From: Cellulomonas dongxiuzhuiae
Lineage (GTDB): Bacteria; Actinomycetota; Actinomycetes; Actinomycetales; Cellulomonadaceae
Assembly (NCBI RefSeq): GCF_018623035.1
Contig: NZ_CP076023.1
Span: forward strand, 1,302,001 to 1,366,000
Reading direction: 5' to 3'
DNA: 64,000 nucleotides
The position numbers and the translations under genes are program-made. This document shows positions 9,597-17,691 of the stretch, in pieces (the first letter of the stretch is position 1; every line of letters starts with the position of its first letter). The notes beneath the pieces are model-generated. The model ran no database searches and had not been told where the DNA came from. It worked only from the letters and a program-made list of their open reading frames with translations.

Positions 9597-10277
9597 TCAG
9601 CCGATCCAGTGCTGCCTGAGCACCTGGGTAGCCCGTGGGTGGTCCTGTACGCGGTGGCCGGCGCCCTCGAGGGTCACGTGCTGGGCGCCGAGCGCGACGA
9701 GGGCCCCGGCGGTCTCCTCGTAGATGCGGCTCCCACCGCCGGTGACGACCAACGTCCTGGCGGGCAGGCCCCGCTGCGACCGCAGTCCGATGCCCCACGG
9801 CGGGCGAAGCGCCCGCAGGCGGCTGACCCTCGCCTGCAGCTCCTCCTCCGGCACGTCAGGGGGCTCCATCCCCATCGCAGCCGAGAACCGCCGCGAGAAG
9901 TCACGCGCTGACACGGACGCGTCGTCGGCGGCCTCGAACACGGGCGTCATCGCCGCGATGTGCTCCTCGACGGCCGGCTCTCCGCGCGCCAGGTCGAAGC
10001 ACGCGGGCTCCAGGAGTGCCAGCGACCGCACCACGGCGGGCTCGATCTGGGCGGCCAGCACCGCCGCGTTCGCGCCGTACGACGAGGCGACGACGTGCCC
10101 TCCGCCGCGAGCACGGAGCCACGCCAGGAGGCGTCGAGCGTCCCGAGCGGCATCGTCGGCGACACCTTCGCGCGTCAGGAACAGCCAGCCGGGCTCCGCG
10201 GCCGCCGCCTGCTGCGGCCAGGCGGCGGCTCCCGCGCTCCCCGATCCGTGAACGAACACCACATCCATGGCAGGCAT
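9597..10277 (-). CDS. Alpha/beta hydrolase
   Basis: A 226-residue alpha/beta-fold protein. VVFVHGSGSAG at the start forms the oxyanion region, and ASSYGANAAVLAA (about residues 66-78) is the nucleophile elbow, here S-Y-G-A rather than the strict G-x-S-x-G. Near the C-terminus TLVVTGGGSRIYEE carries the likely acid strand, and LEGAGHRVQDHP carries the catalytic histidine. This resembles the AB hydrolase-6 group of esterases or lyases. Two ATG codons (10277 and 10268) are possible starts. It lies 58 bases downstream of the methyltransferase gene and could be the last gene of that minus-strand operon. Confidence 0.78.
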   Translation of the reverse strand: MPAMDVVFVHGSGSAGAAAWPQQAAAAEPGWLFLTREGVADDAARDARRLLAWLRARGGGHVVASSYGANAAVLAAQIEPAVVRSLALLEPACFDLARGEPAVEEHIAAMTPVFEAADDASVSARDFSRRFSAAMGMEPPDVPEEELQARVSRLRALRPPWGIGLRSQRGLPARTLVVTGGGSRIYEETAGALVALGAQHVTLEGAGHRVQDHPRATQVLRQHWIG

Positions 10278-10335
10278 GGTGCCGCACTCCCGCCGCACCG
10301 CAAACGAATTGCGACGCGTCGACCCGGTGCCGGAG

Positions 10336-11100
10336 TCAGCGGCGACGGGCCGTGTACACGCGCGCCACGTAGGGGACCGGGACCCGGTCGAGCCCCGCGA
10401 GGTCGGGGTGCGTCGTGACGAGCGTCCGCACCCGGTCCAGCAGCGCGGCCCGCTCGTCGGGCGGCAGGACCAGCGCGTAGGAGCGCGTGCCCGCGAGTCG
10501 GACGAGCTCGTCGGGCGTCAGGACGTGCTCCCACCGCACGTCGGTGCGCAGGACGTCGGTGAACGCGTCACCGAGCGTGGGGTGCGTGCCGCGTGCGAGC
10601 TGGGGTCCGGCCGCCTCGTGCAGCAGCGCGCCGTACGCCCCGACCCAGGGCACGTCCTCGTCACGGTCGTTCCAGACGATCCCGAGCGTGCCGCCCGGGC
10701 GCAGCACGCGCGCGACCTCGGCCGCCGCGACGGGCTCGTCGAACCAGTGCCACGCCTGGGCGACCGTGACGGCGTCGACGGACGCGTCGGCCAGGGGAAT
10801 CGCCTCCGCCGTGCCCGCGTGCACCTCGACCTGCGGGAGACGCGCGGCGAGCTGCTCGCGCATGCCGTCGGCGGGCTCGACGGCCACCACGCGCAGCCCG
10901 CGCGCCACGAGCGACTCGGTGAGCTTGCCCGTGCCGGCGGCCAGGTCCAGGACGTCGTGAGCGTCCGACGGGACCAGCAGGTCGACCGCGGCGGGCGGGT
11001 AGCCCGGGCGGACGGCGGCGTACTCGTCGGCGTGGTGCGTGAAGGACGCCGCGTGCTCGGCGTGCGGGCCCACCGGGCGGTCCCGGTCCGGAGCGCTCAT
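10336..11100 (-). CDS. Class I SAM-dependent methyltransferase
   Basis: A 254-residue methyltransferase with motif I DVLDLAAGTGKLTESL (about residues 48-63), the acidic VVAVEPADGM, and VAQAWHWFDEPVAAAEVARVLRPGG, a combination typical of the Methyltransf_11/trans-aconitate-like group. The segment AASFTHHADEYAAVRPGYPP at the N-terminus is a hallmark of this subgroup. Its ATG overlaps the hisN stop by four bases (ATGA), so it is translationally coupled to hisN. The substrate is unknown, and the link to histidine synthesis is by position only. Confidence 0.85.
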   Translation of the reverse strand: MSAPDRDRPVGPHAEHAASFTHHADEYAAVRPGYPPAAVDLLVPSDAHDVLDLAAGTGKLTESLVARGLRVVAVEPADGMREQLAARLPQVEVHAGTAEAIPLADASVDAVTVAQAWHWFDEPVAAAEVARVLRPGGTLGIVWNDRDEDVPWVGAYGALLHEAAGPQLARGTHPTLGDAFTDVLRTDVRWEHVLTPDELVRLAGTRSYALVLPPDERAALLDRVRTLVTTHPDLAGLDRVPVPYVARVYTARRR

Positions 11101-11879
11101 CGGCCCTCCAGCACGGCCAGGACCTCGTCGTGCAGCAGGCCGTTGGTGACGACGGCGTTGCCGCCGTGCGGGCCGTCGACGCCCTTCAGGGACGTGAAGC
11201 GGCCGCCCGCCTCGGTGACGACGGGGACGAGCGCCGCCATGTCGTACAGCTCGAGCTCGGGCTCGGCGGCCACGTCGACCGCACCCTCCGCGACGAGCAC
11301 GTACGACCAGAAGTCGCCGTAGGCCCGCGTGCGCCACACGCGACGGCTCAGGTCGAGGAACGGGTCGAGGCGCCCGTGCTCCTCCCACTCGCCCAGGTCG
11401 GAGTACGACAGCGACGCGTCCTCGAGCCGCTCCACGCCCGAGACGCGCAGCCGCGTCGCGGCCGCGAGGGACTTGCCCGTGAACGCGCCCGTGCCCTTGG
11501 CGGCCCACCAGCGCCGGCCGAGCGCCGGGGCGCTCACCACGCCGAGCACGACCTCGTCGCCGTCCATCAGTGCCAGCAGCGTCGCCCAGACGGGGACCCC
11601 GCGGACGAAGTTCTTGGTGCCGTCGATGGGGTCGACGACCCAGCGGCGCGGGCCGTGCCCGGTGTCCGAGCGCTCCTCGCCGTGCACCGCGTCACGCGGT
11701 CGCGCGCGGCCCAGCTGGGAGCGCACCAGGTCCTCGGCCGCACGGTCCGCGTCGGTGACGGGCGTCAGGTCCGGCTTGGTCTCGACCTGCAGGTCCTGCG
11801 CCTTGAAGCGCGACATCGTCAGCGAGTCGACCGTGTCGGCGACGACGTGCGCCAGCCGGAGGTCGTCGTCGTAGGCCAT
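11097..11879 (-). CDS. hisN: Histidinol-phosphatase, inositol monophosphatase family
   Basis: A 260-residue member of the Mg2+-dependent inositol monophosphatase superfamily. Metal-binding motifs are clear: GEERSD (about residue 67), WVVDPIDGTKNFVRGVP (about residue 82) and ELYDMAAL near the C-terminus. In actinobacteria this subfamily supplies histidinol-phosphate phosphatase (HisN), and its position after aroA and rsgA is a conserved actinobacterial arrangement, which supports that name over a generic monophosphatase. Eighty-four bases separate it from rsgA. The ATG at 11879 starts MAYDDDLRLAH, the normal N-terminus; an upstream in-frame ATG would add an Arg-rich stretch without protein-like character. 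Confidence 0.88.
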   Translation of the reverse strand: MAYDDDLRLAHVVADTVDSLTMSRFKAQDLQVETKPDLTPVTDADRAAEDLVRSQLGRARPRDAVHGEERSDTGHGPRRWVVDPIDGTKNFVRGVPVWATLLALMDGDEVVLGVVSAPALGRRWWAAKGTGAFTGKSLAAATRLRVSGVERLEDASLSYSDLGEWEEHGRLDPFLDLSRRVWRTRAYGDFWSYVLVAEGAVDVAAEPELELYDMAALVPVVTEAGGRFTSLKGVDGPHGGNAVVTNGLLHDEVLAVLEGR

Positions 11880-11963
11880 GGGGCTCCTCACTGCAGGTGC
11901 GGTACCCGTCCACCGTCGTCGACGGGCGGTCCGCGGCGTCAACCTACCGAAGCGGGGCGGACA

Positions 11964-13049
11964 TCACCGGCCGCGCGCGCCGTCCCCGTCGGTCTCGTCC
12001 TCGACGCCGAGGCGGCTGACCAGCAGACGGCGGAACGAGTCGAGCCGTGCGGCGCGTGCCGCGCGGACGACGTCGTCCGGTGCGTCGGCCACCCACTCGT
12101 CGAGCAGGCAGTCGGGGGAGTCGGCCAGGTGCGTGCACCCGCGGGGGCACTCGCGTGCCACGTCGTCGAGGTCGGGGAACGCCCCGAGCAGGTGGCTCGG
12201 GTCGACGTGCGCGAGCCCGAACGACCGCACGCCGGGGGTGTCGATGACCCACGTCGGGGCGTCCGTGCCGTGGACCTCGAGCGCGATGGCCGAGGAGGAC
12301 GTGTGCCGCCCGCGGCCCGTCACGTCGTTGACCACGCCGACGGCGCGCCTGGCGTCGGGGACGAGTGCGTTGACGAGCGTGGACTTGCCGACGCCCGAGT
12401 GGCCGACCAGGACGGACACGTCGCCCGTCAGCACGTCGCGCAGCCTGTCGAGCCCGACGATCGTGCGCTCACCCGTCACGGGGTCGACGCCACGGCTCGT
12501 CACGACGACGTCGACGCCGATCGGTGCGTACATCGCGATCAGCTCGGCGGGGTCCGCCAGGTCCCCCTTGGTCAGGGCGAGCAGGACCTCCATGCCCGCG
12601 TCGTACGCCGCAGCCACGCACCGGTCGATCATCCGTGTGCGCGGCTCGGGGTCGGCCAGCGCGGTCACGACGACGAGCCGGTCGGCGTTGGCGACGATGA
12701 TCCGCTCGACCGGGTCGGTGTCGTCGGCCGTCCGGCGCAGCACGGTGCGGCGCTCCCCGATCCGCACGATGCGCGCGAGCGACCCCTCGGCGCCGGTGGT
12801 GTCACCCACGACGTCGACGCGGTCGCCCGGCACCACGCGGTCCCGTCCGAGCTCGCGCGCCTTCATGGCGAGGATCCGGGTCTCGTCCGGGCCGCCGGGG
12901 TCGAGGAGCACCGTGTAGCGGCCCCGGTCGACCGCGACGACCATCGCCGTGCGCGCGTCGGCGTGCTCGGGGCGTCGCTTGGTGCGGGGGCGCGAACCCC
13001 GACCAGGACGGATCCGTACGTCCCGCTCGTCGTAGCGCCGCTCGGGCAT
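11964..13049 (-). CDS. rsgA: Ribosome small subunit-dependent GTPase A
   Basis: A 361-residue circularly permuted GTPase that helps mature the 30S subunit. Order of elements: an N-terminal OB-like domain, G4-type LALTKGDL before G1, then G1 LVGHSGVGKSTLVNAL, the switch region GRGRHTS, G3 VIDTPGVRSFGL, and a C-terminal zinc module CPRGCTHLADSPDC. The N-terminus has a basic extension rich in Arg. The ATG shares one base with the aroA stop (TGATG), so the pair is translationally coupled. Confidence 0.95.
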   Translation of the reverse strand: MPERRYDERDVRIRPGRGSRPRTKRRPEHADARTAMVVAVDRGRYTVLLDPGGPDETRILAMKARELGRDRVVPGDRVDVVGDTTGAEGSLARIVRIGERRTVLRRTADDTDPVERIIVANADRLVVVTALADPEPRTRMIDRCVAAAYDAGMEVLLALTKGDLADPAELIAMYAPIGVDVVVTSRGVDPVTGERTIVGLDRLRDVLTGDVSVLVGHSGVGKSTLVNALVPDARRAVGVVNDVTGRGRHTSSSAIALEVHGTDAPTWVIDTPGVRSFGLAHVDPSHLLGAFPDLDDVARECPRGCTHLADSPDCLLDEWVADAPDDVVRAARAARLDSFRRLLVSRLGVEDETDGDGARGR

Positions 13050-14380
13050 CAGGCGGTCGGTCCCGCGGTCAGGCCGTCACGCACCACGTGGCCGGCGGAC
13101 GCCGCGAGCATGCCGGTCCACAGGTCGACGAAGCCGGGCAGGGTCTTGGCGGTGGTGGCGACGTCCTCGACCTCGACGCCGGGCACGCGCAGCCCCACGA
13201 GGGCGCCGGCGGTCGCCATGCGGTGGTCGGCGTACGTCCGCCACACGCCGCCGTGCAGCGGGCGCGGCGTGATGACCAGGCCGTCGGACGTCTGCTCGGC
13301 CTGCCCGCCGACGCGGGTGATCTCCGCCGCGAGCGCGGCCAGCCGGTCGGTCTCGTGGCCGCGCAGGTGCGCGATGCCGCGCAGCCGCGTGGGGGAGCCG
13401 GCGTGCGTCGCCAGCGCGGCGATCGTCGGCGCGAGCTCACCGGCGGCCCGCAGGTCGAGGTCGACACCGCGCACCTCGCCGGTGCCCGTGACCGTGAGCA
13501 CCTCGCCGTCGAGCGCCACGGACGCCCCCATGCGCGTCAGGATGTCCGGCAGCAGCCCGCCGGGCTGCGTCGTGCGGGCCGGCCAGCCGGGGACGCGCAC
13601 GGAGCCGCCGGCGACCATCGCGGCGCACAGGAACGGCGCGGCGTTCGACAGGTCCGGTTCGACGTGCACGTCGCGACCCGCGACCGGCCCGGGCTCGACG
13701 CGCCAGATCTCGGGACGCGAGTCGTCGACCACCACGCCCGCGGCGCGCAGCACGTCGACCGTCATCTCGATGTGCGGCAGGCTCGGCAGCGTCGGGCCGG
13801 TGTGCCGGACCGTGAGCCCGCGCTCGAACCGGGCACCGGCGAGGAGCAGGCCGCTGACGAACTGGCTCGAGCCTGACGCGTCGATGTCGACGTGGCCGCC
13901 GCCCACCGTCCCGCGGCCGTGGACCGTGAACGGCAGGTGGCCGGGCTCACCCTCGTCGTCCACCCGCACGTCGAGCGCGCGCAGCGCCTGCAGCAGGGGG
14001 CCCATGGGCCGCACGAGCGCCTCGACGTCGCCCTTGAAGTGCACGGGGCCGTCGGCGAGCGCCGCGATCGCGGGCAGGAAGCGCATGACGGTTCCGGCCA
14101 GGCCGCAGTCGATCGTGACGTGCCCGCGCAGCCGCCCGGGGGTGACGCGCACGGCGTCACCGCCGAGGTCCACCTGCACGCCCAGCGTCTCGAGCGCCGC
14201 CGCCATGAGCCGCGTGTCGCGCGAGACGAGCAGCGATCGCAGCGTGCTCGGGCCTTCGGCGAGAGCGGCCAGGGCGAGGTAGCGGTTGCTCAGCGACTTC
14301 GAGCCGGGCACCGCGACCGTGGCGTCCAGCGGCGCGTCGGCGACGGGGGCGGACCACAGGTCGGTGTGCGGGCTCGTCAT
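13049..14380 (-). CDS. aroA: 3-phosphoshikimate 1-carboxyvinyltransferase (EPSP synthase)
   Basis: A 443-residue enzyme of the shikimate pathway that transfers enolpyruvyl from PEP to shikimate 3-phosphate. Visible signatures: [19 protein letters not shown] (about residues 25-43), [19 protein letters not shown], the [10 protein letters not shown] substrate loop, RGHETDRL and [16 protein letters not shown] near the C-terminus. Length is normal. It heads the minus-strand group aroA-rsgA-hisN-methyltransferase, an arrangement widely conserved in actinobacteria. Confidence 0.96.
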   Translation of the reverse strand: MTSPHTDLWSAPVADAPLDATVAVPGSKSLSNRYLALAALAEGPSTLRSLLVSRDTRLMAAALETLGVQVDLGGDAVRVTPGRLRGHVTIDCGLAGTVMRFLPAIAALADGPVHFKGDVEALVRPMGPLLQALRALDVRVDDEGEPGHLPFTVHGRGTVGGGHVDIDASGSSQFVSGLLLAGARFERGLTVRHTGPTLPSLPHIEMTVDVLRAAGVVVDDSRPEIWRVEPGPVAGRDVHVEPDLSNAAPFLCAAMVAGGSVRVPGWPARTTQPGGLLPDILTRMGASVALDGEVLTVTGTGEVRGVDLDLRAAGELAPTIAALATHAGSPTRLRGIAHLRGHETDRLAALAAEITRVGGQAEQTSDGLVITPRPLHGGVWRTYADHRMATAGALVGLRVPGVEVEDVATTAKTLPGFVDLWTGMLAASAGHVVRDGLTAGPTA

Positions 14381-14415
14381 GCGGCCAGGCTAGCGGCGTC
14401 GGTGCACGGCGGGCG

Positions 14416-14964
14416 TCAGCCGTCCACGTGCTTGGCGGCCTCGGTGGCGCGCGCGGCCTTCAGCGCCGCGCGGTCGGCCCGAGCGTGCTGCACGCGCCAC
14501 GACACGCCCGGGCGGCCCTCGAGGTCGACACCCACGAGAACGGCGCCGCCCGCGAACGACAGGGCCCGCACCAGGCGCTCGGAGCGCGCCTTCTTCTCCT
14601 CGGGCGTCAGGGAGTCGCGGCCGACGGGGAGGTTCACGAGCACGAGCGGGACGGTGAGCCCGGCGAGCGCCAGGGCGGCGGTGCGCGGCGCGCGTCCCAC
14701 GGCCAGCATCGCGCCGGCGACGAGCATCGCGGCACCGTGCGCCTGGGTCGCGGTCGCGAGCTGCTTGTCGCTGAAACCGCCCGTGAGGGCCTTCGCGACG
14801 GGCCCGGGTGCCGAGGACCGGGCGGACAGCGGCACGCGGGCACGCACGCCGTCCAGGCCGTCGCGCACGACCTGGGCGTGGGCGCCGGGGTGCCGCAGCG
14901 CGTCGAGCCCCTGGCTGACGAACCACGACGCGAACAGGGGACGGGCGAGGCGACGCAGCAGCAC
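14416..14964 (-). CDS. DoxX family membrane protein
   Basis: A 182-residue protein with about four hydrophobic helices. LLRRLARPLFASWFVSQGLD at the N-terminus, the central ATATQAHGAAMLVAGAMLA and the GLTVPLVLVNLPV helix fit the DoxX/SURF4-like family. Some DoxX proteins act in redox or thiol stress; the neighbouring sigR-rsrA thiol-stress pair makes that attractive but does not prove it. The C-terminal 40 residues are hydrophilic. It lies 36 bases upstream of aroA on the same strand and may lead that operon. Confidence 0.75.
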   Translation of the reverse strand: MLLRRLARPLFASWFVSQGLDALRHPGAHAQVVRDGLDGVRARVPLSARSSAPGPVAKALTGGFSDKQLATATQAHGAAMLVAGAMLAVGRAPRTAALALAGLTVPLVLVNLPVGRDSLTPEEKKARSERLVRALSFAGGAVLVGVDLEGRPGVSWRVQHARADRAALKAARATEAAKHVDG

Positions 14965-15055
14965 GGGTTCCTCCTGGGGGATCGACCGCGGGTCGGCGGT
15001 GGTCCCACGCTAGTGTCGTCCGCCGCCCGGCGCGCACCCACGGCAACGCGTGCCG

Positions 15056-15082
15056 GGAATGCCCGCACGGTGGGCGGGTGTT
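15056..15082 (+). promoter_or_regulatory. SigR-type (autoregulated) promoter of sigR
   Basis: GGAAT at 15056-15060 and GTT at 15080-15082 are separated by 19 bases, matching the SigR/SigH consensus GGAAT-N18/19-GTT. Transcription would begin close to 15089, three bases before an in-frame ATG at 15092 that extends SigR by 39 residues. Confidence 0.6.
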
Positions 15083-15194
15083 GGACCGGTCATGAGCTGT
15101 GCCGTCGAGACCCGTCCCCTGCCCGGGCCCGCACCCGCCGTGTCGCCGTGGGGCGTGCCCGACGCCCGGTCGGGTGACCTGGTGCGCGGAGCAC

Positions 15195-15200
15195 TAGGCT
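15195..15200 (+). promoter_or_regulatory. -10 box for leaderless sigR transcript
   Basis: TAGGCT ends eight bases before the ATG at 15209. It resembles a housekeeping promoter that yields a leaderless message for the short SigR form. Confidence 0.5.
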
Positions 15201-15208
15201 CGTGGGCG

Positions 15209-15862
15209 ATGAGTGAGCTACCCGAGGGCGTCGAGGAGGACCAGGGCACGACGCGTGCCCCGGCCGGCGAGGACGACGCCGCCCGCAGCGACCGGTTCGA
15301 GGCGGAGGCGCTGGTCTACCTGGACCAGCTGTACGGCGCTGCGCTGCGGATGACGCGCAACCCCGCCGACGCGGAGGACCTCGTCCAGGAGGCCTTCACC
15401 AAGGCGTTCGCGGCGTTCCACCAGTACCGCCCGGGCACCAACCTCAAGGCGTGGCTCTACCGGATCCTCACCAACACGTACATCAACACGTACCGCAAGA
15501 AGCAGCGCGAGCCGCAGCAGTCCCGGTCGGAGGAGATCGAGGACTGGCAGCTGGCGCGTGCGGAGTCGCACACGTCACGCGGCCTGCGCTCGGCCGAGGC
15601 CGAGGCGCTGGACCACCTGCCGGACTCCGACGTGAAGGACGCCCTGCAGCAGATCCCCGAGGACTTCCGCATCGCGGTGTACCTCGCGGACGTCGAGGGC
15701 TTCGCGTACAAGGAGATCGCCGAGATCATGGGCACGCCGATCGGGACGGTGATGTCCCGCCTGCACCGAGGACGCGCACAGCTGCGCGAGCTGCTCTCCG
15801 ACTACGCACGCGGCCGGGGGCTGGCCGGTGCCGCCCCGACGGTCCCGGACGGTGCACGATGA
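15209..15862 (+). CDS. sigR: ECF RNA polymerase sigma factor SigR (thiol-oxidative stress)
   Basis: A 217-residue group IV sigma factor. Region 2 spans [27 protein letters not shown] (read in two parts) and [14 protein letters not shown]; region 4 contains [20 protein letters not shown] and [16 protein letters not shown], the -35 binding helix-turn-helix. It is identified as SigR/SigH type because the next gene, overlapping by ATGA, encodes a zinc anti-sigma factor of the RsrA/RshA type, and because a GGAAT-N19-GTT promoter lies upstream. An in-frame ATG at 15092 would add 39 residues from that promoter. It controls the thioredoxin and mycothiol response in relatives. Confidence 0.9.
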   Translation: MSELPEGVEEDQGTTRAPAGEDDAARSDRFEAEALVYLDQLYGAALRMTRNPADAEDLVQEAFTKAFAAFHQYRPGTNLKAWLYRILTNTYINTYRKKQREPQQSRSEEIEDWQLARAESHTSRGLRSAEAEALDHLPDSDVKDALQQIPEDFRIAVYLADVEGFAYKEIAEIMGTPIGTVMSRLHRGRAQLRELLSDYARGRGLAGAAPTVPDGAR

Positions 15863-16176
15863 GCGCCCCCGAGGACGCCGGCTCCGGCCCGTCCACGGGC
15901 CCGGGGCCGGTGGACGGCACCGCCTGCGGGTGCGACGAGGCGGTCGAGCGTCTCTGGGAGTACGTCGACTCCGAGCTGGGCGACCTGGACCAGAAGCGCG
16001 TCCAGGCGCACCTCGACGAGTGCGCGCCGTGCCTCGAGGAGGAGCACGTCGAGGTGGTCCTCAAGCAGCTCGTGCGGCGCTGCTGCCAGGAGGAGGCGCC
16101 GGCCGCGCTGCGGCTGCGGATCCGCGAGCAGCTGACCGTCCTGCGCCAGCGCGCCGGGGCGGAACCCGAGGCCTGA
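15859..16176 (+). CDS. rsrA: Mycothiol system anti-sigma factor RsrA
   Basis: A 105-residue zinc-binding anti-sigma factor. The ZAS motif HLDECAPC (H-x3-C-x2-C) lies near residue 54, with an upstream Cys pair near residue 23 and CC near residue 79 that could enter the redox switch. In relatives, oxidation forms a disulfide, releases zinc and frees SigR. The ATG overlaps the sigR stop by four bases, ensuring coupled synthesis. The N-terminal 20 residues are Gly/Pro/Ser rich and probably disordered. A strong hairpin follows 29 bases after the stop. Confidence 0.9.
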   Translation: MSAPEDAGSGPSTGPGPVDGTACGCDEAVERLWEYVDSELGDLDQKRVQAHLDECAPCLEEEHVEVVLKQLVRRCCQEEAPAALRLRIREQLTVLRQRAGAEPEA

Positions 16177-16205
16177 CGCAGGCGTCGGGCACCAGGTGGG
16201 ACGGC

Positions 16206-16236
16206 GACGGGCCCGGAGCGATGCTCCGGGCCCGTC
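16206..16236. terminator. Bidirectional hairpin terminator between rsrA and the bL37 gene
   Basis: A perfect 14-bp G/C-rich stem (16206-16219 paired with 16223-16236) closes a three-base loop. It sits between the converging ends of rsrA and the bL37 gene, so it can stop both transcripts. No long T run follows, as is usual at high GC. Confidence 0.8.
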
Positions 16237-16258
16237 GGCACGTCAGGGCGTCGAACGC

Positions 16259-16333
16259 TCAGGCGTTGGGACGCTTGCCGTGGTTGGCGGCGTTCCCCTT
16301 GCGGGAGCGACGCTTGCGGCCACGCTTGCTCAT
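16259..16333 (-). CDS. 50S ribosomal protein bL37 (24 residues)
   Basis: This very small gene encodes a 24-residue, highly basic peptide beginning MSKRGRKRRSRKG and ending ANHGKRPNA. It matches my memory of bL37, the actinobacteria-specific large-subunit protein first seen in mycobacterial ribosome structures, in which the ANHGKRPN end is conserved. On the minus strand the ATG follows CGAGGAGAACCAGCG, giving a strong ribosome binding site (GAGGAG). It converges on rsrA with a shared terminator, a position where this gene is often found in actinobacteria. Its length makes it easy to miss in annotation. Confidence 0.8.
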   Translation of the reverse strand: MSKRGRKRRSRKGNAANHGKRPNA

Positions 16334-16471
16334 CGCTGGTTCTCCTCGGTTCGCGGCGCGCGCTCAAGACCGCACGCGCCGGGGATATCGCTCCATCGTC
16401 CCACACCGCGCGGGTCGGGCGCGCCCCCCGTGTCGCTCAAGTGCGGGCACCCGGATCCCGATACCCCTGAC

Positions 16472-17560
16472 GTGAGCCAGCAGCCGCAGTCCGTGATCCC
16501 GTTCCTGCACGCCCTGGCCAGCACCGGGGGCTCCGACCTGCACTGCAAGGTCGGCTCCGCCCCGCGCGTGCGGGTCGACGGACGCCTGCGCAAGCTGCAG
16601 GCGCCGGAGCTGCGGCCGTTGGATACCGAGCGGATGCTCGAGGAGGTCCTGCCCGACGACCTGGTGGAGAAGTTCCGGGACACCAAGGAGGCGGACTTCG
16701 CGTACTCGCTGTCCGGCGTCGGGCGGTTCCGTGTCAACGCCTACCAGGCGCGCGGCACGTACGGCATGGTGTTCCGCCGGGTCGCGGTGGGCGCGCAGTC
16801 GCTCGGGGAGCTGGGGCTGCCCGAGGTCGTCGGCGAGCTCGCGCTCGAGCCGCGCGGCCTGGTGCTGGTGACGGGCCCGACGGGGTCGGGCAAGACCACG
16901 ACGCTGGCGTCGATGGTCGACCTCATCAACTCCTACCGCGAGGTCAACATCGTCACGATCGAGGACCCGATCGAGATCCTGCACTCGGACAAGAAGGCGA
17001 TCGTGTCCCAGCGCGAGGTGCGCCAGGACACCGCGGACTTCACGGTCGCGCTGCGTGCGGCCATGCGCCAGGACCCGGACGTCATCCTCGTGGGCGAGAT
17101 GCGCGACGTCGAGACGGTGCGCGCGGCGCTGTCGGCCGCGGAGACCGGCCACCTCGTGCTGTCGACGCTCCACACGATCGACGCCGCCGAGACGATCAAC
17201 CGCATCGTCGACTTCTTCCCGCCGCACGAGCAGAAGCAGGTCCGCATCGCGCTCGCGCAGTCGCTGCGCGGCATCGTCTCGCAGCGACTGGTGCGCAAGG
17301 CCGACGGCAGCGGGCGGCAGGCGGCGATCGAGGTGATGGTCAACACCGGTCGTACGGCCGAGGCGATCATCGAGCCGCAGGAGAACCCGCCGCTGCTGGA
17401 CCTCATCAAGGACGGCGACTTCTACAAGATGCAGACGTTCGACCAGCACCTGTACACGCTCGTGCGCGACGCGGTCGTGACCTACGAGGAGGCGCTGGCC
17501 GTGGCGTCGAACCCGCACGACCTGACGGTCGAGCTGCGCGGCGCGGGCATCGTGGTCTGA
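16472..17560 (+). CDS. PilT-like type IV pilus twitching motility ATPase
   Basis: A 362-residue secretion-superfamily ATPase. SDLHCKVGSAPRVRVDG (about residues 18-34) is the PilT N-terminal PAS-like domain; Walker A is GPTGSGKTTTLAS (about residue 136), the Asp box ITIEDPIEI, Walker B ILVGEMRDVETVRAALSAAETGH, and the His box LSTLHTIDAAETI. PilT powers pilus retraction. No pilin, PilB, PilC or PilM-O genes are nearby, so it either serves a locus elsewhere or has a solitary role. The GTG at 16472 gives the typical short N-terminus; longer in-frame extensions run into the bL37 region. Confidence 0.9.
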   Translation: MSQQPQSVIPFLHALASTGGSDLHCKVGSAPRVRVDGRLRKLQAPELRPLDTERMLEEVLPDDLVEKFRDTKEADFAYSLSGVGRFRVNAYQARGTYGMVFRRVAVGAQSLGELGLPEVVGELALEPRGLVLVTGPTGSGKTTTLASMVDLINSYREVNIVTIEDPIEILHSDKKAIVSQREVRQDTADFTVALRAAMRQDPDVILVGEMRDVETVRAALSAAETGHLVLSTLHTIDAAETINRIVDFFPPHEQKQVRIALAQSLRGIVSQRLVRKADGSGRQAAIEVMVNTGRTAEAIIEPQENPPLLDLIKDGDFYKMQTFDQHLYTLVRDAVVTYEEALAVASNPHDLTVELRGAGIVV

Positions 17561-17642
17561 CGCGCGGCGCGAGCCGTCGACGGCCGGTGACCCCCTGGGG
17601 CGCCGGCCGTCGTGCTGCCTGGGGCGTTGTGCTCTGCGCACT

Positions 17643-17679
17643 CGCGATATAGCGTGTCTGCATCACACGACATATCGCG
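17643..17679. promoter_or_regulatory. Inverted-repeat operator, probably bound by the PadR-family repressor
   Basis: Two 15-base arms, CGCGATATAGCGTGT (17643-17657) and ACACGACATATCGCG (17665-17679), match at 13 of 15 positions when one is reverse-complemented, with a 7-base spacer. The repeat ends 12 bases before the DUF4097 start and overlaps where a promoter would lie. A PadR regulator is encoded in the same operon, and A/T-rich ATAT cores flanked by CGCG are typical of its operators. Confidence 0.6.
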
Positions 17680-17691
17680 TTGGAGGTCCAC

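Noticed and set aside
11130..14282. A 1050-codon plus-strand frame over aroA, rsgA and hisN
   Set aside because: Same artefact: it spans several well-identified minus-strand genes and has low-complexity Arg-rich composition.
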